This document shows, in pieces, positions 1 to 13,900 of a stretch of DNA of 64,000 nt. Each line of letters starts with the position of its first letter. Within the stretch, counting starts at the first letter, position 1. The stretch spans positions 27,799,419 to 27,863,418 of the forward strand of contig OZ020486.1 in assembly GCA_963971405.1 (NCBI GenBank), read 5' to 3'. A program made the translations under genes and the position numbers. Under the pieces are notes generated by a model that saw only the letters and a list, made by a program, of their open reading frames with translations, had not been told where the DNA came from and ran no database searches. The stretch is from Psococerastis gibbosa. Taxonomy: Eukaryota; Arthropoda; Insecta; Psocodea; Psocidae.

Positions 1-165
1 AAAATTTGTAATGTTTTTTAATAAATACACGCATTATTAGCATTATTATTATTATTTGCTATGTGTCAATGTATGCATTCAAAATTAGAACGATTGACTG
101 TGTTTCTGTTGCTTTCGTTGAAATTGTTTACTTTTTTCTTTACTGAATTTCCAAAACTTTTCCAG

Positions 166-295
166 GTTTGCGTCGCGACAAGATCCTGAAAAGCCTGATG
201 AATGGATGTCTTCTAAGTGCCCTTGTCCAATATGCAGAAGCCTGTTCTGTGTTCTTGACGTATGTTTAATCAGGGAAGTCAGTGAAAACCAATAA
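166..295 (+). CDS. Possible 3'-terminal exon of an unrecognised Cys-rich protein
   Basis: A strong splice acceptor (pyrimidine tract ending ttttccag at 165) opens a reading frame that runs to TAA at 293-295. The frame reads about 42 residues beginning FASRQDPEKPDEW and contains MSSKCPCPICRSLFCV, a tight cluster of Cys that looks like half of a zinc-binding knuckle or RING-like C terminus. AATAAA overlaps the stop (291-296), fitting a last exon. A competing reading is an internal exon ending before gtatgt at 259, just after FCVLD. The upstream exons would be off the window. I do not recognise the family. The composition looks protein-like rather than random, but a single exon is weak evidence. 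Confidence 0.4.
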
Positions 296-296
296 A
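291..296 (+). promoter_or_regulatory. Candidate poly(A) signal AATAAA
   Basis: AATAAA overlapping the TAA stop of the Cys-rich exon. It would make a very short 3' UTR. AT-rich DNA makes chance AATAAA common. Confidence 0.25.
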
Positions 297-1387
297 TTTA
301 ATTTGTACGCATGTCATGAGCATAACTTAAGTACTAAATTAAATATAAACCAAAACTCTGGTGTGATCCAGGGGCGGTTAATATCAACAGCCAGCTTCCT
401 CTTTACCAATAATGAAGATGTACTGTTTCCTCGACTAGCCTACTGAAATGGTTTTGATTGAAGTAACATACTTATTAATATTAGACGAGATATTCCAACT
501 AATGAATTCGCCTTTAATAAAAAAATCACATTACAAAAAGAGATAAACATTAATCAGTGAGATGAGACCTTCCGAAAACCATGTAATGTTGTTTTCAGCA
601 CTCTTATTATTTTCAATACGCAAGGACTGAAAAAGTCAAGTCCAGTCCGAAATCATCCTGAACCTTCTGCCCCATATCACCCTCCCTATCCTAACGATAT
701 TTCCATGATAATAGGTTAATCAAGAACAACAATAAATTGACACTGATTTCTGACAGCAACATACAAAATTAAGTCATTCAGTTGCCAATGTCAAGCTCTT
801 TGATGAGAGCATTTTTTGTTTACAATAATAATTTAAAAATTTCCATGGTATCGAATTTGAATTACGTCAAGAAAGTTGTGGGAAAGGCATTACAACTTAA
901 GAATATATATATATAATATTTAATTATAACTGAAATGTACACCTATTGTTTAAAGATAATATTAATTACTTTGGGATCGCCAGATTAACATGACTTCTAG
1001 AGCTTCAATTTAATATTGTGGTTCGGACTTAAAGAATAAAAATAGTAGAGTGGGTATTAATGTATTTATTTTAACTATACCATATATTTTTAAGAGCCAA
1101 ACGGATCCAGGATGCCGAACGAATAATAAACATTTATATAAAAACAGCCGAGTATTGGTTCAGGATGACAAGTCAATGCAGCTCGTCAAATTTAATAACG
1201 CTCGTTCATGTACACTTGAAAAAAATTCAAAACAATTTTACATACTTCGATAACGAGTTGCTGCTGACGGTTAAGAAACAGAAACTAATATACTTCAGCC
1301 GTGTGCCATGGCTGTATGTGAACCCACAATGCCAAAAAAAAACAAGAGCAAATCAGACTACCCCCACTACCGATATTTTGTACTAAG

Positions 1388-1700
1388 TCGATTTTCACAG
1401 GAAATCGATCGCAGAGCCGTCAATAAAATCCGTTAAATTAGCAGTAATTCTCCTCTAAATTTCGATACATGACATGTGGCCTTCACTAATACCAATTGGC
1501 AACAGTTCTTGAACTCCTTCCTCGGGACTACCACAACAATCGCTTTTTTGTATAAATCAAATTTAATAATTGTGGCCAACCTGTGTTAGAAAGAGGTACT
1601 TCGTCCGGATATTTTTGACAGCTCTACAATATTTCTTGAGATATTTAATTTTTAAACTTGCACGGCTGTTCCCCGTCCAATTCCTTAACGAGTCTTTAAA
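1388..1700 (+). repeat. Dispersed repeat (ACATGACATGTGGCC family)
   Basis: Shares long similarity with 51648-52010: both carry AAGTCGATTTTCACAGGAAAT, then ATTTCGATACATGACATG, then CAATTGGC and TGTTAGAAAGAGGTA in the same order. A further degraded copy lies in the opposite orientation at about 47130-47720. No coding capacity seen. Class unknown; it may be part of a DNA transposon or a LINE 3' region. Confidence 0.6.
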
Positions 1701-2160
1701 TTCAACAGCTGCATCGAAATTTCGCCCAGAACCGTTTCATTACTTGTTTGTTGATACATAAATATTTTTTGTTCACTCGTTCACCTCTGAGACAACTATT
1801 AACATTATTTTGTCGAAAAAATTTTAATTCATGTCATGGGCTTATTTAACTCTTAAGCTCTAACTCAAACGATACTTCCCTAAACCCTGCTCATCATTGC
1901 ATCTGAGTAACAGGCAAGGAGCCCAGGTGCTAGTTTACAATATTCATCTTTTGAAAACGTCGTTCGCCCCATCGAACTGATCGAAATACTAGTTGGTTGA
2001 CAGGGTTGAAGCAACTGCGATATTGGTCACCTATTGGGGACCGTCACCGCACAAAAACCGCTAAAGACGCAGTTAGAATTGTGTTGAATATTTTCTGGGC
2101 TAGGGGTGCAATCCAGGGATTAGCCATAGTACGCAGTAATCGCCTAAAAAATCAATCTAA

Positions 2161-2284
2161 GGCGCAAATTCCACCGACCTCGATAGTGATAGTGATATTG
2201 ACGTGATAGCAGACATTAAAGACAGTCTAAAAATGTCTGCTACCATGTCAATATCACTCTATCGAGGTCGGTGGAATTTGCGTT
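2161..2284. mobile_element. MITE, PIF/Harbinger-like, about 124 bp
   Basis: Near-perfect hairpin: GGCGCAAATTCCACCGACCT at the left is repeated inverted at the right (AGGTCGGTGGAATTTGCG). The centre carries GCAGACATT/AATGTCTGC, the same core hairpin seen in MITEs at 22336, 29530, 35433 and 60623. It is flanked by TAA on both sides, the TWA target duplication typical of PIF/Harbinger elements. Too small to code for anything. Confidence 0.75.
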
Positions 2285-4438
2285 TAAGCTTGGGATTCAC
2301 TCGCCATTTATTTGAAATAGAATTGTAATCGAAGTTTTAGTTAACCTTGTAATATTTTTCTTTTGAAAGGTTATCACTTTCAATAGTGAGACAGTAAATG
2401 AAGAAATTGATACATCGAAATTGGGATTAGACACAATGGTTACTGAGGGAACGGACAAGCCCCACAGCAAGTTTCGAACCGTGACAAAGACTGCCTACTT
2501 CTGCTCTTAAAAATTATGAATATTGCATTTCCAGAAATTATTGGAATCTTATCATTTTGGTGTCGATAATCACCTGAAGTTGATGTAAATTTAAAAAATA
2601 TATTTATGACGGAAGAGAATGTTCTACCTAAGCCAACCAATCAACAATCAGAGCAGAGATTCTCCATAAGTTATTCATAGACGCGATTATTGAGCATTGA
2701 TCTCAATCACAGCAGGTAATTGTATAGGAAAGTTGTCTATTATCAACTTTTGCCCCACCTTATTTTCAAAAAGCCATTATTCCACAACTTTATTAAGCGG
2801 TGACTAATAGGATGATTTTTAAATGGGCCAACATATTTGCAGTTGGTTGTACTAAGACTCTCCAATCAAGCATCGGTATCAAGGAATTTATCTCTATCTC
2901 AATGCTTGTAATATATATGTATATCACTAATATTCCAAGCTAATTCAACATTTTTAAAACTAACTATTTAAAGAAGCTTTATATCCTTTAAACAGCGACC
3001 ATTTTTGTCATTCCGCATTTGTTGACAGTTGGCAGTTCCTAAATGAGTTTATACGATAGGTATATGTGTAAATTTATGAACTAACTTCCGCATACGAAAT
3101 CGCCAAAAGGGCGGTTTCAAAACTGCAGAGCTCACCAGCTTCGGTTTTATTGGAGATTTTTGTTGCTCCAACAATTAGCAAGCTATTAATTACATCAGAT
3201 ATATAATGAAACCATGAGAAAGCAACTGAGCATTTTATAATTGATTCAAATCCAATTTAAGTTGTATTGAGTTGATGACCAGAACCGTAACAGAAATGAA
3301 ACCAGCAATCTTAATTTGTGACCCAATTATTATATATATATATATACTTATATTTTGGTTGAGGGTTTAAATGTGAATTATAATAGAAAATGTGATTTAT
3401 GTACGTAAATTAAGTTTTTAATATTAAAACTTGAAGCTTTTAACATGTTTAACCAGGCCCATGACAAGTGAGTAAAGAGAATACGAAATAGCCGGTATCT
3501 CAAAATCCATGCGATAGGGGAAGAACAAAATGCAACCATTTAATTCAAGCGCAACTTGCCCGAATGAGAAACATGACTACCAGCATAAATGTCTAAGACA
3601 ACTACAAAATATACGTACCACATGTCATATATTTTTGTTAAGGCTACAGTCAAAGATGTGGGTTTAAGATAGTTATATTATTTACAATTTAATGGCGCGA
3701 AAGGTGTTGAAATGTTACGCGTTTTCTACCGACATTATTAGTCTTCTGTTAAAAATACTTCCAATTAATTTTAATTAATATTAACGAAAACTTACTTGTT
3801 TTTACGTCTGAGTTATAAAAAGAATGCATGATTTCTTTATTAATTGTCATGAGTAATTTGTTATATTTCTCCATTCTCAATTCCACGCAGCTCTTCTCAA
3901 CATTATTGTTAAATAACTATGCCGGTTTCTCTCTGGCTTTATCTTATTCTTTTAAAGTAAATAGTAATAGAGCAGAATCCTTTTCGGCATCGGGCAACAA
4001 GAAACCGGCTCAATCACCCAACGAATGCAAATTTTTAACCGCTGAAAACAGCTAACATTATCGTTTTTAGCAAGTTCCTAATGGAAGCGTCTTTTTTTCA
4101 AATCAGCAAGGGGGAACAGTTAACAGTTCGGCGCCAGGCAACGGGAAAATATTCAATATTCCCCTTTTCGTACAAGTACTAACATTAGTATCCCACCTGT
4201 AGATAAGAAAATTACGAATATTATTACAATAAGAAATTAACTTAAAAAGCAGAGCACTGTAATCTAAGTCCGAAAGCAACGACTAATCCGCCTTTATGGG
4301 CAGAATAAAATCACCAAGGAATTTGGACCAACAATATAGTTTCCGCACTATTCGGGTTTTTAAAGCAAGACAATTTCCTTCTCTTTTATTTGTCTTGGCA
4401 ATGCTAACATGTGTACCAGACCGCAAATTCCAACGATT

Positions 4439-7400
4439 TCATTTGTCTGGGGTGATATTTCCTTCCAACTTTAAGACGGCAGGCGTGGTAACCGCCGCTC
4501 CACTAACGCTGGAACCTGAGGTGGCCGTCTTCTGCTTGAGCATCGTCCAGTCGAACGTGTAGTCGTACTGGTGGTTCAACGTGCGGAAGAGAATACGGAA
4601 AAGCTGGCGGAGGTACATGTAGTCAGGGGCTTCTTCAAACCGTAATCCGCGGCAGTAATTGAGATACATTGCGAATTCAGCAGGGAATCCCTGAAAACAA
4701 TACATATAGTTAACAACTATACCCAATAATATCTTGTCCTGCTACGTGTCTGCGAATGGGCATGCGCTGGCCACGACAAAACATGCATTTACAATTAATA
4801 CAACATTACAGTTTTGTAATAAAACATTATTTGATTACATAAGTAATATCAATGAGCGTATTAAAGAACTTAGCTCAAAAGGTCTTACATTCGCATGGTA
4901 TATAGTACAATACGAAGTAGAGCTGAAAGTTTTGGTTGAAAGAAGTACAACTGATCCCCAACGGCTTAGCCTACTAAAATTATTTACTAATAATTACTTT
5001 GCAAAGGATTGGATTTCTCATTTCGTAGTTAATGCAGAAAGAACAATAATTAATAATTGTGGTGGACTGGTGCAATTATTTACAACATATGACTATGCGC
5101 TTAATCACCTTGCAAAGAACTTCAACGGGAGTGGACATTTTCTTTTCACTTATTCTTTCATATTTCTGCTTCTTCGTAGCCGCTTTCAGTCCTTGCCATG
5201 GCAATGATCCTCGGTTGAAGTACATGAGAACGTAACCTAATGACTCCAAGTCATCCCTCCGACTGTAACAAATAAATGCAGTTAGAAATAAATTCACAAT
5301 AAGTTCTTTTGCTTTTGCTACGACCATCTATGTTAAATTCTTTTGATGAATGTAGCTGCTATAATGCTTTACACGGTCTCATATCGAACTCTGGCGACGT
5401 CATTTTATTGTTAAGAAATTATGGGGGAATCAGAAGGCGCTCAGACTACAACACCCATCACTTGCGCATCAAAAGGGTCACGAGGTCTGCCAACATTGAA
5501 AACTTGCTGGGAGGAAAGTAAGACAATATGTACCAACTATATTACCATTTGGATGTAGATTATCAACCGATGTTCCTCACAGAATATAGTTTGTTATATA
5601 ATTCATAGAAACAAAGCTGTTAACTTGCGTTTCTATGCGGGGGAAAAATAAAGTGATAGGGTGCGTTCTTTTATAAGACAAGCATGGGCACCCTTTTTTA
5701 GGATTCGACCCACGTATCACGTATAATATTTCCATAGGAAAGTTGTCCATTTCAGCTGACTACGCCTGTAAGACTTTATAGTCCATTGCCATTAGTAGTA
5801 CCTTTGCTCGATTCCCAGGTGGGCATTTATAGATGCGTAGCGAGCAGTTCCAGTGAGGTTTTTGTCTTCCCGGTACAGGATGTGTAGTCGCGTTCTCACG
5901 TCTCTGTATTTCTTCGCAAGCCCGAAGTCAATGAGAAAGAGCTGAAAGCGATACAAAGTTGCCTATAATTACACCTATACAATTAGTCTCTTAATTTTAT
6001 ATTTGAGTATTAATACGATAAATAGAAAATAATATGATGAAGTTAGTTAGTTCTATAATCTAACCTAAAAACATTGAAATTAACATGATTAACTATATAA
6101 TGAGCCGAGTAAGTTACTGTAGGAATCTCTAGTTAAGAGTATGCCAAAGGCTATGAACCTTTTGGTATCAGCCAGGACTGAATGAACAAAATGGACTCGT
6201 GGTTCAATTTTTGTTTGGGACCCTTTTTTGTATTGCGCCACTACTCATTTGTCTTATGTGGATGTGTGAAGGCTCTAGAGGGTTTGTCTCCTGGGGGAAA
6301 TTCTCAACCAGAGATTTCTAGGATAGCATCTCCTTCGCGGTGAAACTTTTAATGAGGACTACACTACCTTCGCAGATGCCAAGGAGGGCGGACCTTGCAT
6401 AAAGGGCTTAATAAGATCCACACTGATCGAGTGACCTATCTAAACACAATCGAGATTAAAGGGTTCTATACAGATACTGTTCATCTACGCTTTGGAAAGA
6501 AACCTCCCAAGCACATGGGAAAGGACTACAAGAATTGTACGGACCAGCATGTCCGGCAAGTCATTTTATGAAGATCCAGGCTTCGAATGTGAGACGACGT
6601 ACAGGATGACACTAGCAAGCTGCCCATCTAAGTGTGGCAGTGTCAGACCGACTTGTATGGGCGGACACCCTAAATCAAGAATCCTTGAAAGGCTGTAGAG
6701 CTACAGCGGAAGTAAAGAAATATAGTGGTATATCAATGATTTGTATCGTAAATATTTCAATCAACAAAAGTATTCCCTACATACACTCGGTATCGCACTA
6801 GTAGTATGTCAAGTTTCCAAAAAAAATATATCTTATGAAGCTCCAATCTATTGTAGCTGATTCAAAAAGCCACGATTAAGCCAAGCCCTGACGCTTTAAT
6901 AGAACAGATTGTGGAGGATGAACATTGCCAAGAAGTTAGCAACTGTCAGCGGTGACGAAAGGGCCTTGCAATGTTACTATTCGGTCAAGGCCTAACTCGA
7001 TTCTCGTTTCGCGGTCTTCAGCCACTTTCATTTAACTTGCCAATCTCGAAATTCCTTCGAGGGATAATTTTGCCTTCTAAATAGTAAATGCGGGGTAGGA
7101 ATTTCAGAAAGTGTTAGGAAATACAAAACAGGTCATTTTATGTTTTCGCTAGATCTCGCACGGCGCGGAGAGCCCTGCACAGAAAAGGTGGAAAAACTGA
7201 GGCTATCATTGCAGGACAATTTCGAGAGGGACCTGAGAGAGCTCGACGTCCATGACTGGCATCGAAGGGCTGTAGCGCCACAGTGTAAAGTAAATTACCA
7301 AGTTACACCATACGGTCAATTCTGATAAAAAATTAATTCATTGTTGGGAAATCTTGAGAGTTGGATGGGTCGGTCAAGCGAGAAAAGACTAATTTCAATT

Positions 7401-10400
7401 AGGCATGTATGGGCGAGTACAGTAATGGAATTCGGATTTAAGATCAATGAATACTTCTAGGTCTCTCTCGTTGACAGACATTAATGGGGTCTTCAAATTT
7501 TAATACGAACCTACCTCTCCAATATTATGGCCAGACAAAATTATGAAACTGACAGCGAGTTTTCTGGTTAAAAAATTGCAGCATGAAGAGTTAGTTTTTT
7601 TACCTTGTTACAGTGACGACCAATGCCCATTAGGAAGTTGTCAGGCTTGATATCGCGGTGGATGAAGGACTTGCCATGTACGAATTCGACCCTGCTTATC
7701 ATCTGGTCAGCGAGCATCAGAACTGTTTTTATTGTGAACCTTCTCGAACAAAAATTGAACAGATCTTCCAATGAAGGTCCTAACAGGTCCATTACTAAAA
7801 CATTGTAACTTTTTTCTTGCCCGTACCATCTGCAACAAAAATAAGACATGTCTAGTACATTTTTTGTCAACTATTCAGTTATGCAAAGATAATATTATGG
7901 CCTTAATATTTTCATACGACCACGAATAATTTTAACACAATTTGTTTACATTAATTAGCATCATTCTTAATTAATTTTGTCAGAACATGACGTAGAGTAG
8001 TGGTACGGACTCTGGCTTTCGCCCCCATAACCGAAATTAGAGGATATGGAAACAAGTGAATTTGGCGGGATTCGAACCCTCGGTGTACGCCTAACCGGGG
8101 CGATAGATGTCATCAAGTCCTCAAAAATATTTTCCTATTATTTCAAAAACATGGGGAAGTGGGTAACCTGCCCCTCCGAAAGACCTCTGAGGACTAATAC
8201 GTATACTGTATACTTCTTTAGTAGTACAATAGTTGCGTCGAATAGGATAAAGTAAAGATAATTTGATTTATCTAATACGACGAGCATTATATTTGCGCAT
8301 TGTTGTAGTAGGCTGCCCATTGTGTATCGTACCTATTACCTGAAAGCCCTGGACGAATACCTCATCCTTAGTCCAAGACTGCACAGAATGCCAGTCGCCG
8401 ACTCTCCTTTGAGCCGGTTCCTGTTTCATTATTGAATTAATATCAACCCAGCTCTTGAAAAAATTCCCTCTCCGCCGGGATAGAGGTAGCTCGGACGAAT
8501 AGGATTTTTTCGGGATTTTCCTTCCACCAAGAAAAGTAGCTTGTACCGTCTTTTATTTCACTATCTCTGGCGGACACGTCACGCGTGCATACCTAGCTGT
8601 AATAGCCATAGGTAATAGTACCAAAGGGACTTCCTCAATATTTAGCAATAGGCTCTTTGCTTCAATCATCGGGCTATACAGGCGAGAATGACTATCCTAA
8701 AGAGCTACAGCAATTGATGATAGATAGCAGATTAAACGGAGCGTTAAAAATCTGGAAAATCCGATATCTATTAAAAAGAAATAGTTAACAAATTAAGTTA
8801 GCCTAAGTTCGTAATTCTGTTAAGCTGTGTATATAGATAAAACTCAGGGATACTATGTGTAAAAAAATCTACGACGTCAGATTGTTAGTGGGCAAAAATA
8901 GCACCCCAGTCAAAATAGCTTGGCATGAAGCGTCAATAAGGCGGAGAACCCTCATTTGTGTATTAAGTAGCATGCCCCTCATGGAGGAAGGAATATCTTC
9001 CTACAGGGCTGTAGCAGAGGCGGACGCAGCGACCGGCACTGCGGGCAATTGCCCCCCCCCCCCCTTGGAAGTCAGTTATGTTCTTTGCCTCTAAAATCCA
9101 AGTGTTAACTGCACTCAAAATGCGTATACCCCCACTATTTTAGCCTTTTTTTTAATCTCCTGGGGGAGTCCCCGGGCCCCCTTGTGCACAATTTTATTAA
9201 TTCCCAGTAATATAGAAACGTTATTGCTCTGAAAATGAGTAAAACCCCTATATTTCAGCCCTATTTTTCAAACATTTTCTCCCGGGGAGACCCCCCCCCC
9301 CCGTATCCTCCGAACCCTCTGACTCATGCGTAAAGGTCATTAACGTAAAAGCTGCGTACGTCCATGTGAACGACTTTCCCCATTTTATACACTATTATGA
9401 AAATTCACTAGCCAGTTTCACTACATTTTCAGCGTTTTTATGAAATAATTAGTTTCCTCAACATTAATTTATAAGGTCTATTCTTCTATTCTTCTTAGGA
9501 TTGAGCGAAACCAAAACTAATATTGTTATCACTGACTTTATTGCCAGTTTAACCCTTATTAACTGCGGCCCATCGTGACATACTGTTACTTTTCTATATT
9601 GTATATGACGGCCACAAGTTGTCTACAAAGGAGCTAACGTGCAAAAAGTTGCCAAATCGTAAAGAGACTGGAGTAGAGACCTGGCGGGAACCAGGAGGTC
9701 AGTCAATAGCGACGATGACCCCATTACCTAGATACTTGGTCAACTGGAGCGCTCAACAGTCCAGCTGCTTAACACTGGAGCGCGAGGGAGGTGCCATTCC
9801 CCGGATTTATAATCTTTCCCCTTTTACGCAGCTTCAGTGATGTAATGGACTCACCAACAGGAGCAACTGTGATTCATTTTTAAGCAAAGATAATTACAAT
9901 GAAAAGTCAACCGGGGATAAATACATTCTAAAAAGGATTTACTAGTATTGGAGTTAAAGCACCTTCTGGGAACGAAGGCGTCAAAGAGGATTAATACCGT
10001 AGTAAGAGTGGGCGGAATATAGACATTTTTCTTTCTTTCTTTCTTTCTTTCAGAAATGTCGAATATAATATGTGATTTAAGTGAAAATTAGACTGATTGG
10101 GCCATAACGCTGGAAACAACTTGGAGCCGTCTTTGAGAGAACATTCTTTTAAAGTTTATGGAGGGTAAGCCCCCCAAATATGGGTTAGCCCAAAATACAA
10201 AAAATTGTCTCGAGTCATGATTTTTTTGAACAATAAAACAAAGTTACTGTACATGCGAAATTTCATCAAAATCCACCGAGTAGTTTGCCTACAAATTGAT
10301 GAACAGACCGACCGACATTTCGTAAAAACAACCTTTTTGGGTTCCTGGGACTTCAAAACGGTCCTAAAAACGCGTGAATCCGTTGAAATCCGACCAGCAC

Positions 10401-10919
10401 AAAAAGTTATAACACATAACGTTTATATCCTATTACAATTCGTTTTCAGACGGATGCAACATAAATTAATCGTTCTTGTGCAAAAACGAATAGGGGGAGA
10501 GGGGGTTCCGCTTTGCTACAAATAAATTTAATAAATCAGTTATTTAGCAAAAGTTTAAAACCATTCTCCTCAACCCCAGCAACATGCTCAACATTTGCGG
10601 AGGTTTGAGGTTGAGAAGGCGTAGAAACCAGGAAGACCATGGGATAGAGCCATTGAGGGCTTATAATAGGCTAGCTACCTACAGGCTACAAAGTAATACT
10701 GCCAGCGGCGACCTACTTCTCTGCCAGCCACGTGTTGCTTTGACAGTTGCAACAGTTATCACTAAACAATGGTTCTGATGCCATGCTTGAGAAAAAACTA
10801 GGAATTAGAAAACAAATTTTCTCTCAGCGGAACTAAACTGTGCACTAATTGAGACTTAAAAAATAGCATGCTAAAATAATAATAATAATAAATAAATAAA
10901 TAAAGCAATTTCATATACC

Positions 10920-10950
<31 letters not shown>

Positions 10951-13900
10951 GATAAATCGCATACAAACAATTTAATGAATGTATCCGATTGACCTTTTCA
11001 GTCGCCTCTGTAGGTTATTACCCGTGATGAGTACGACACGTTTCCGATTGCATGGCGTGTAAAGACTCGCACAAGTGCAAGCACGTTACCACCTGGCCAT
11101 CTACCACCTACAGAATTTTCCAGACCACATTTATCTCTGTTACTATGCGTCTATGCATGAGGAATTTCGAATTGCGGTAAAAAAAAAATCATTAAAAAGT
11201 TGGGGTACAACTACACCCATTTTATTCCGGTTTTTGTTAGGAATTTAACTACAAAGTCAAATTATTTGGATAATTGAATAATTTTTCGGGGGTCCGAAAG
11301 GGGGTGCATAGTGGGTGCACCTGTGGTATCTTGGAATTATCATGATTTATGTCATGGTACACATCAAATGAAAGCTCTAATGAAATGAAATGAAAGAACG
11401 ATTTTATTGAAAATAGACAAAAGACAAAATAGACAAAACAGTAAGACTATAAAGTGTTTTCATGCTAACCCTAAAATCAAAACAAAAACATTGTATTATT
11501 GATTGAAACTAAATAGAGAAGAAAAAAAAGAGGGGAAGAGTGAAAAAAAAGAAGATAAAATATATACGGGGGGGGGGGGGGGCTCCATTGTCATCACCAG
11601 TACAGGACCGGAGAGTCTCAAGCGTTATCTAATATATATTGTTTAATATTTTCTTAAAGCTACTGAGTGAACTAGCTGCCCTATTTAATACCTTCAACTT
11701 ATGATAAACACGAACCTAAACGCTAAACCAAGGTTCAGGTATAATTGGCACAATCCTCTCAGTTAAGGTTGTGCATTTTCACTGGATATTCTTAATTAAT
11801 TTAAGACTTGACTGTACTGGGGAATTGTAATGCAGTGGTTTCCCGTTGACTTCTGCATCCTTATGCCGTTGACTCTGCATTGAGTTCCTCCGTCTTCGGG
11901 GCCAGTTTTCCCAACCCCATGACAAAAGAGTACCCTGGTAGCGGTTGCTTATTATGCAGTGGCAAGACACCCTATATGTATTTTAATTTTGTCCTGGGCC
12001 CTCTAGGATTTTATAACCGCCTTCCGAATTTCGAAAATTTTAAAAAGCGACTGGATTGGCCATCCCTGATGTTTGTAATACAAGGGTTTTAATAATAAAT
12101 AAATAATTAATAAATATAAACTATATTAAACAATACAAGATATCAATGTTGATGACTCGTTCAAGTAATTGACAAGAAAGTATAAAGTAAAATTAAGTTT
12201 TCACCTCCGCGGGACACAGCGTTCACTTTCGAGTAATCTCTAAATGAACCTCCCTTATCTGGTACTCGTGGGACACTCTGTATATCTTGATTTAAACGGG
12301 AACCTCGAGACAGCTAATGGCAATGAAAATGAAGACGATTGAGTGTGAGTGAAGAGAACAAGCTGTGAAGGTTTTAAGTACTGAGACGAATTAAGGCCGA
12401 CCTCCACAATGGCAAGATGAGTCCATCAATGTCACAACCTATTTTAACATGGTTATGGAAAAAGTACTTTACAACAAGCCCCGAACAGTCAGATGGTACC
12501 AGCGAGGCAACGCAACGAGGAAAATATTTTCGACAAGTTTTAACTTTTCCCCAGTCTCCAGGAACGCCCGCGAATAGTCTCAAATCGATCTCATTGTAGT
12601 AAATTAACCCAGTTAATTCACCCATTAAATATGGTTAAAGTCAGGACATGCAGAGTAGTGGTACAGACTCTGACTTTCACCCGAAAGGTAGTTGGTTTGA
12701 GTCCCACACTTGCTACATTTTAGGCGGTCCCGGACCTTCCTAGTTGAGTGTAAGAGAGGGCTTTATAGCCCTAACTCCGCTAGGCTGGCTTACGAAACAA
12801 AAAGTCATTATTTATGTATTTTTCTTATGCATAGTGATTGCATTGTATTAATTCAGTCCATCTATTCCTGGCAGCTCCATAGCGAGGTGAGGCCACGCGA
12901 AGCCAAGCGAATAAGTACATATTTTGGAGACTACCAGTTCTGCACAGTATATATCTATCAAATTTTATGCCAGTTAGCAGCGTACAAGATCAATCCTAAT
13001 TTTCCCAGCGCGTACGTAGAAATCAATTTTTTAATGCCACCATTGTAATATTGATTTGATGATAATCCAGAAATATATGCTTTACCACCACCCTGTGTAC
13101 GATGAAAGTTGTGTAGTCAAGATCTACAAAGATACTGAACGACAGAAAAGAAACAAAGGGCGGGGCATGGCCAGTCGGGGCATGGCCGATATTTTTAACA
13201 CTCACAGAAACAGAATGACGACGACAGACTCCCACTTCCATACCTCATCAATTGGAAAAGCACAAATATTTCTCAAATCAGTGCTCACACTTCCTCATTA
13301 CATAATATGTATTTGCTTATTTGCTTACTTTATGCACCTTTTACCACAAATTGACTAAGGAATTTCTGGATTACTATGAGACCGAACATGAATCATGATG
13401 AATTATCAATTAATCTTCTAAAATAAATAAATAAATACATAGTGACTTTTTTTGTTCCAATACTATGCCAACCTAGCGGAACTAGGAAGACCCGGGACCA
13501 CCTGCTTTACATGCTCTCCGAAGCATGGCCAGAATATGTAGCAAGTGTGTGACTCGAACCAACAACCTTTCGGGTGAAAGTCGGAACCTGTACCACTACT
13601 CTACATGTCCTGACTATGCGGAGTTTAGTTTAGTTAAGGACAGATTTCAAAAATTTTTGAAAGGAAGGAATGGTCGTGTGTTTTCGAACAATAAGGGAAC
13701 TTAGCTAAGGGAGCGAAACCACCAAACAATGGAGGTGATTGAATTAATTGTAACTGAATCTGAATCTCATATGGATAGGACATAAAAATAACACAATAAA
13801 AAGTGCTTCTTCGGTTACACGGTTTGCCACTTCGCCCGACATAATGGTTGCGTCGTATTTCATTTCTTTGAACATAATAAAATTCAATAAGCTAAAAAAT

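Larger units (their letters stand above)
297..4438. other. Intergenic DNA, repeat-bearing, no gene seen
   Basis: AT-rich sequence between the Cys-rich exon and the CK1 alpha stop codon, where the two transcription units would converge. It holds a dispersed repeat (about 1388-1700), a MITE (2161-2284) and short AT microsatellites (905-920, 3331-3347). The small open frames here have no recognisable domain. The 3' UTR of CK1 alpha must lie in the right part; a minus-strand AATAAA is present near 3835-3840. Confidence 0.6.

Noticed and set aside
10205..10525. 106-codon plus-strand frame in CK1 alpha intron 2
   Set aside because: Overlaps a dispersed repeat found at 30225 and 40570, where the frame is not kept.
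12640..12720. A functional tRNA gene
   Set aside because: The cloverleaf is degraded and the sequence continues into a SINE body repeated at several loci.
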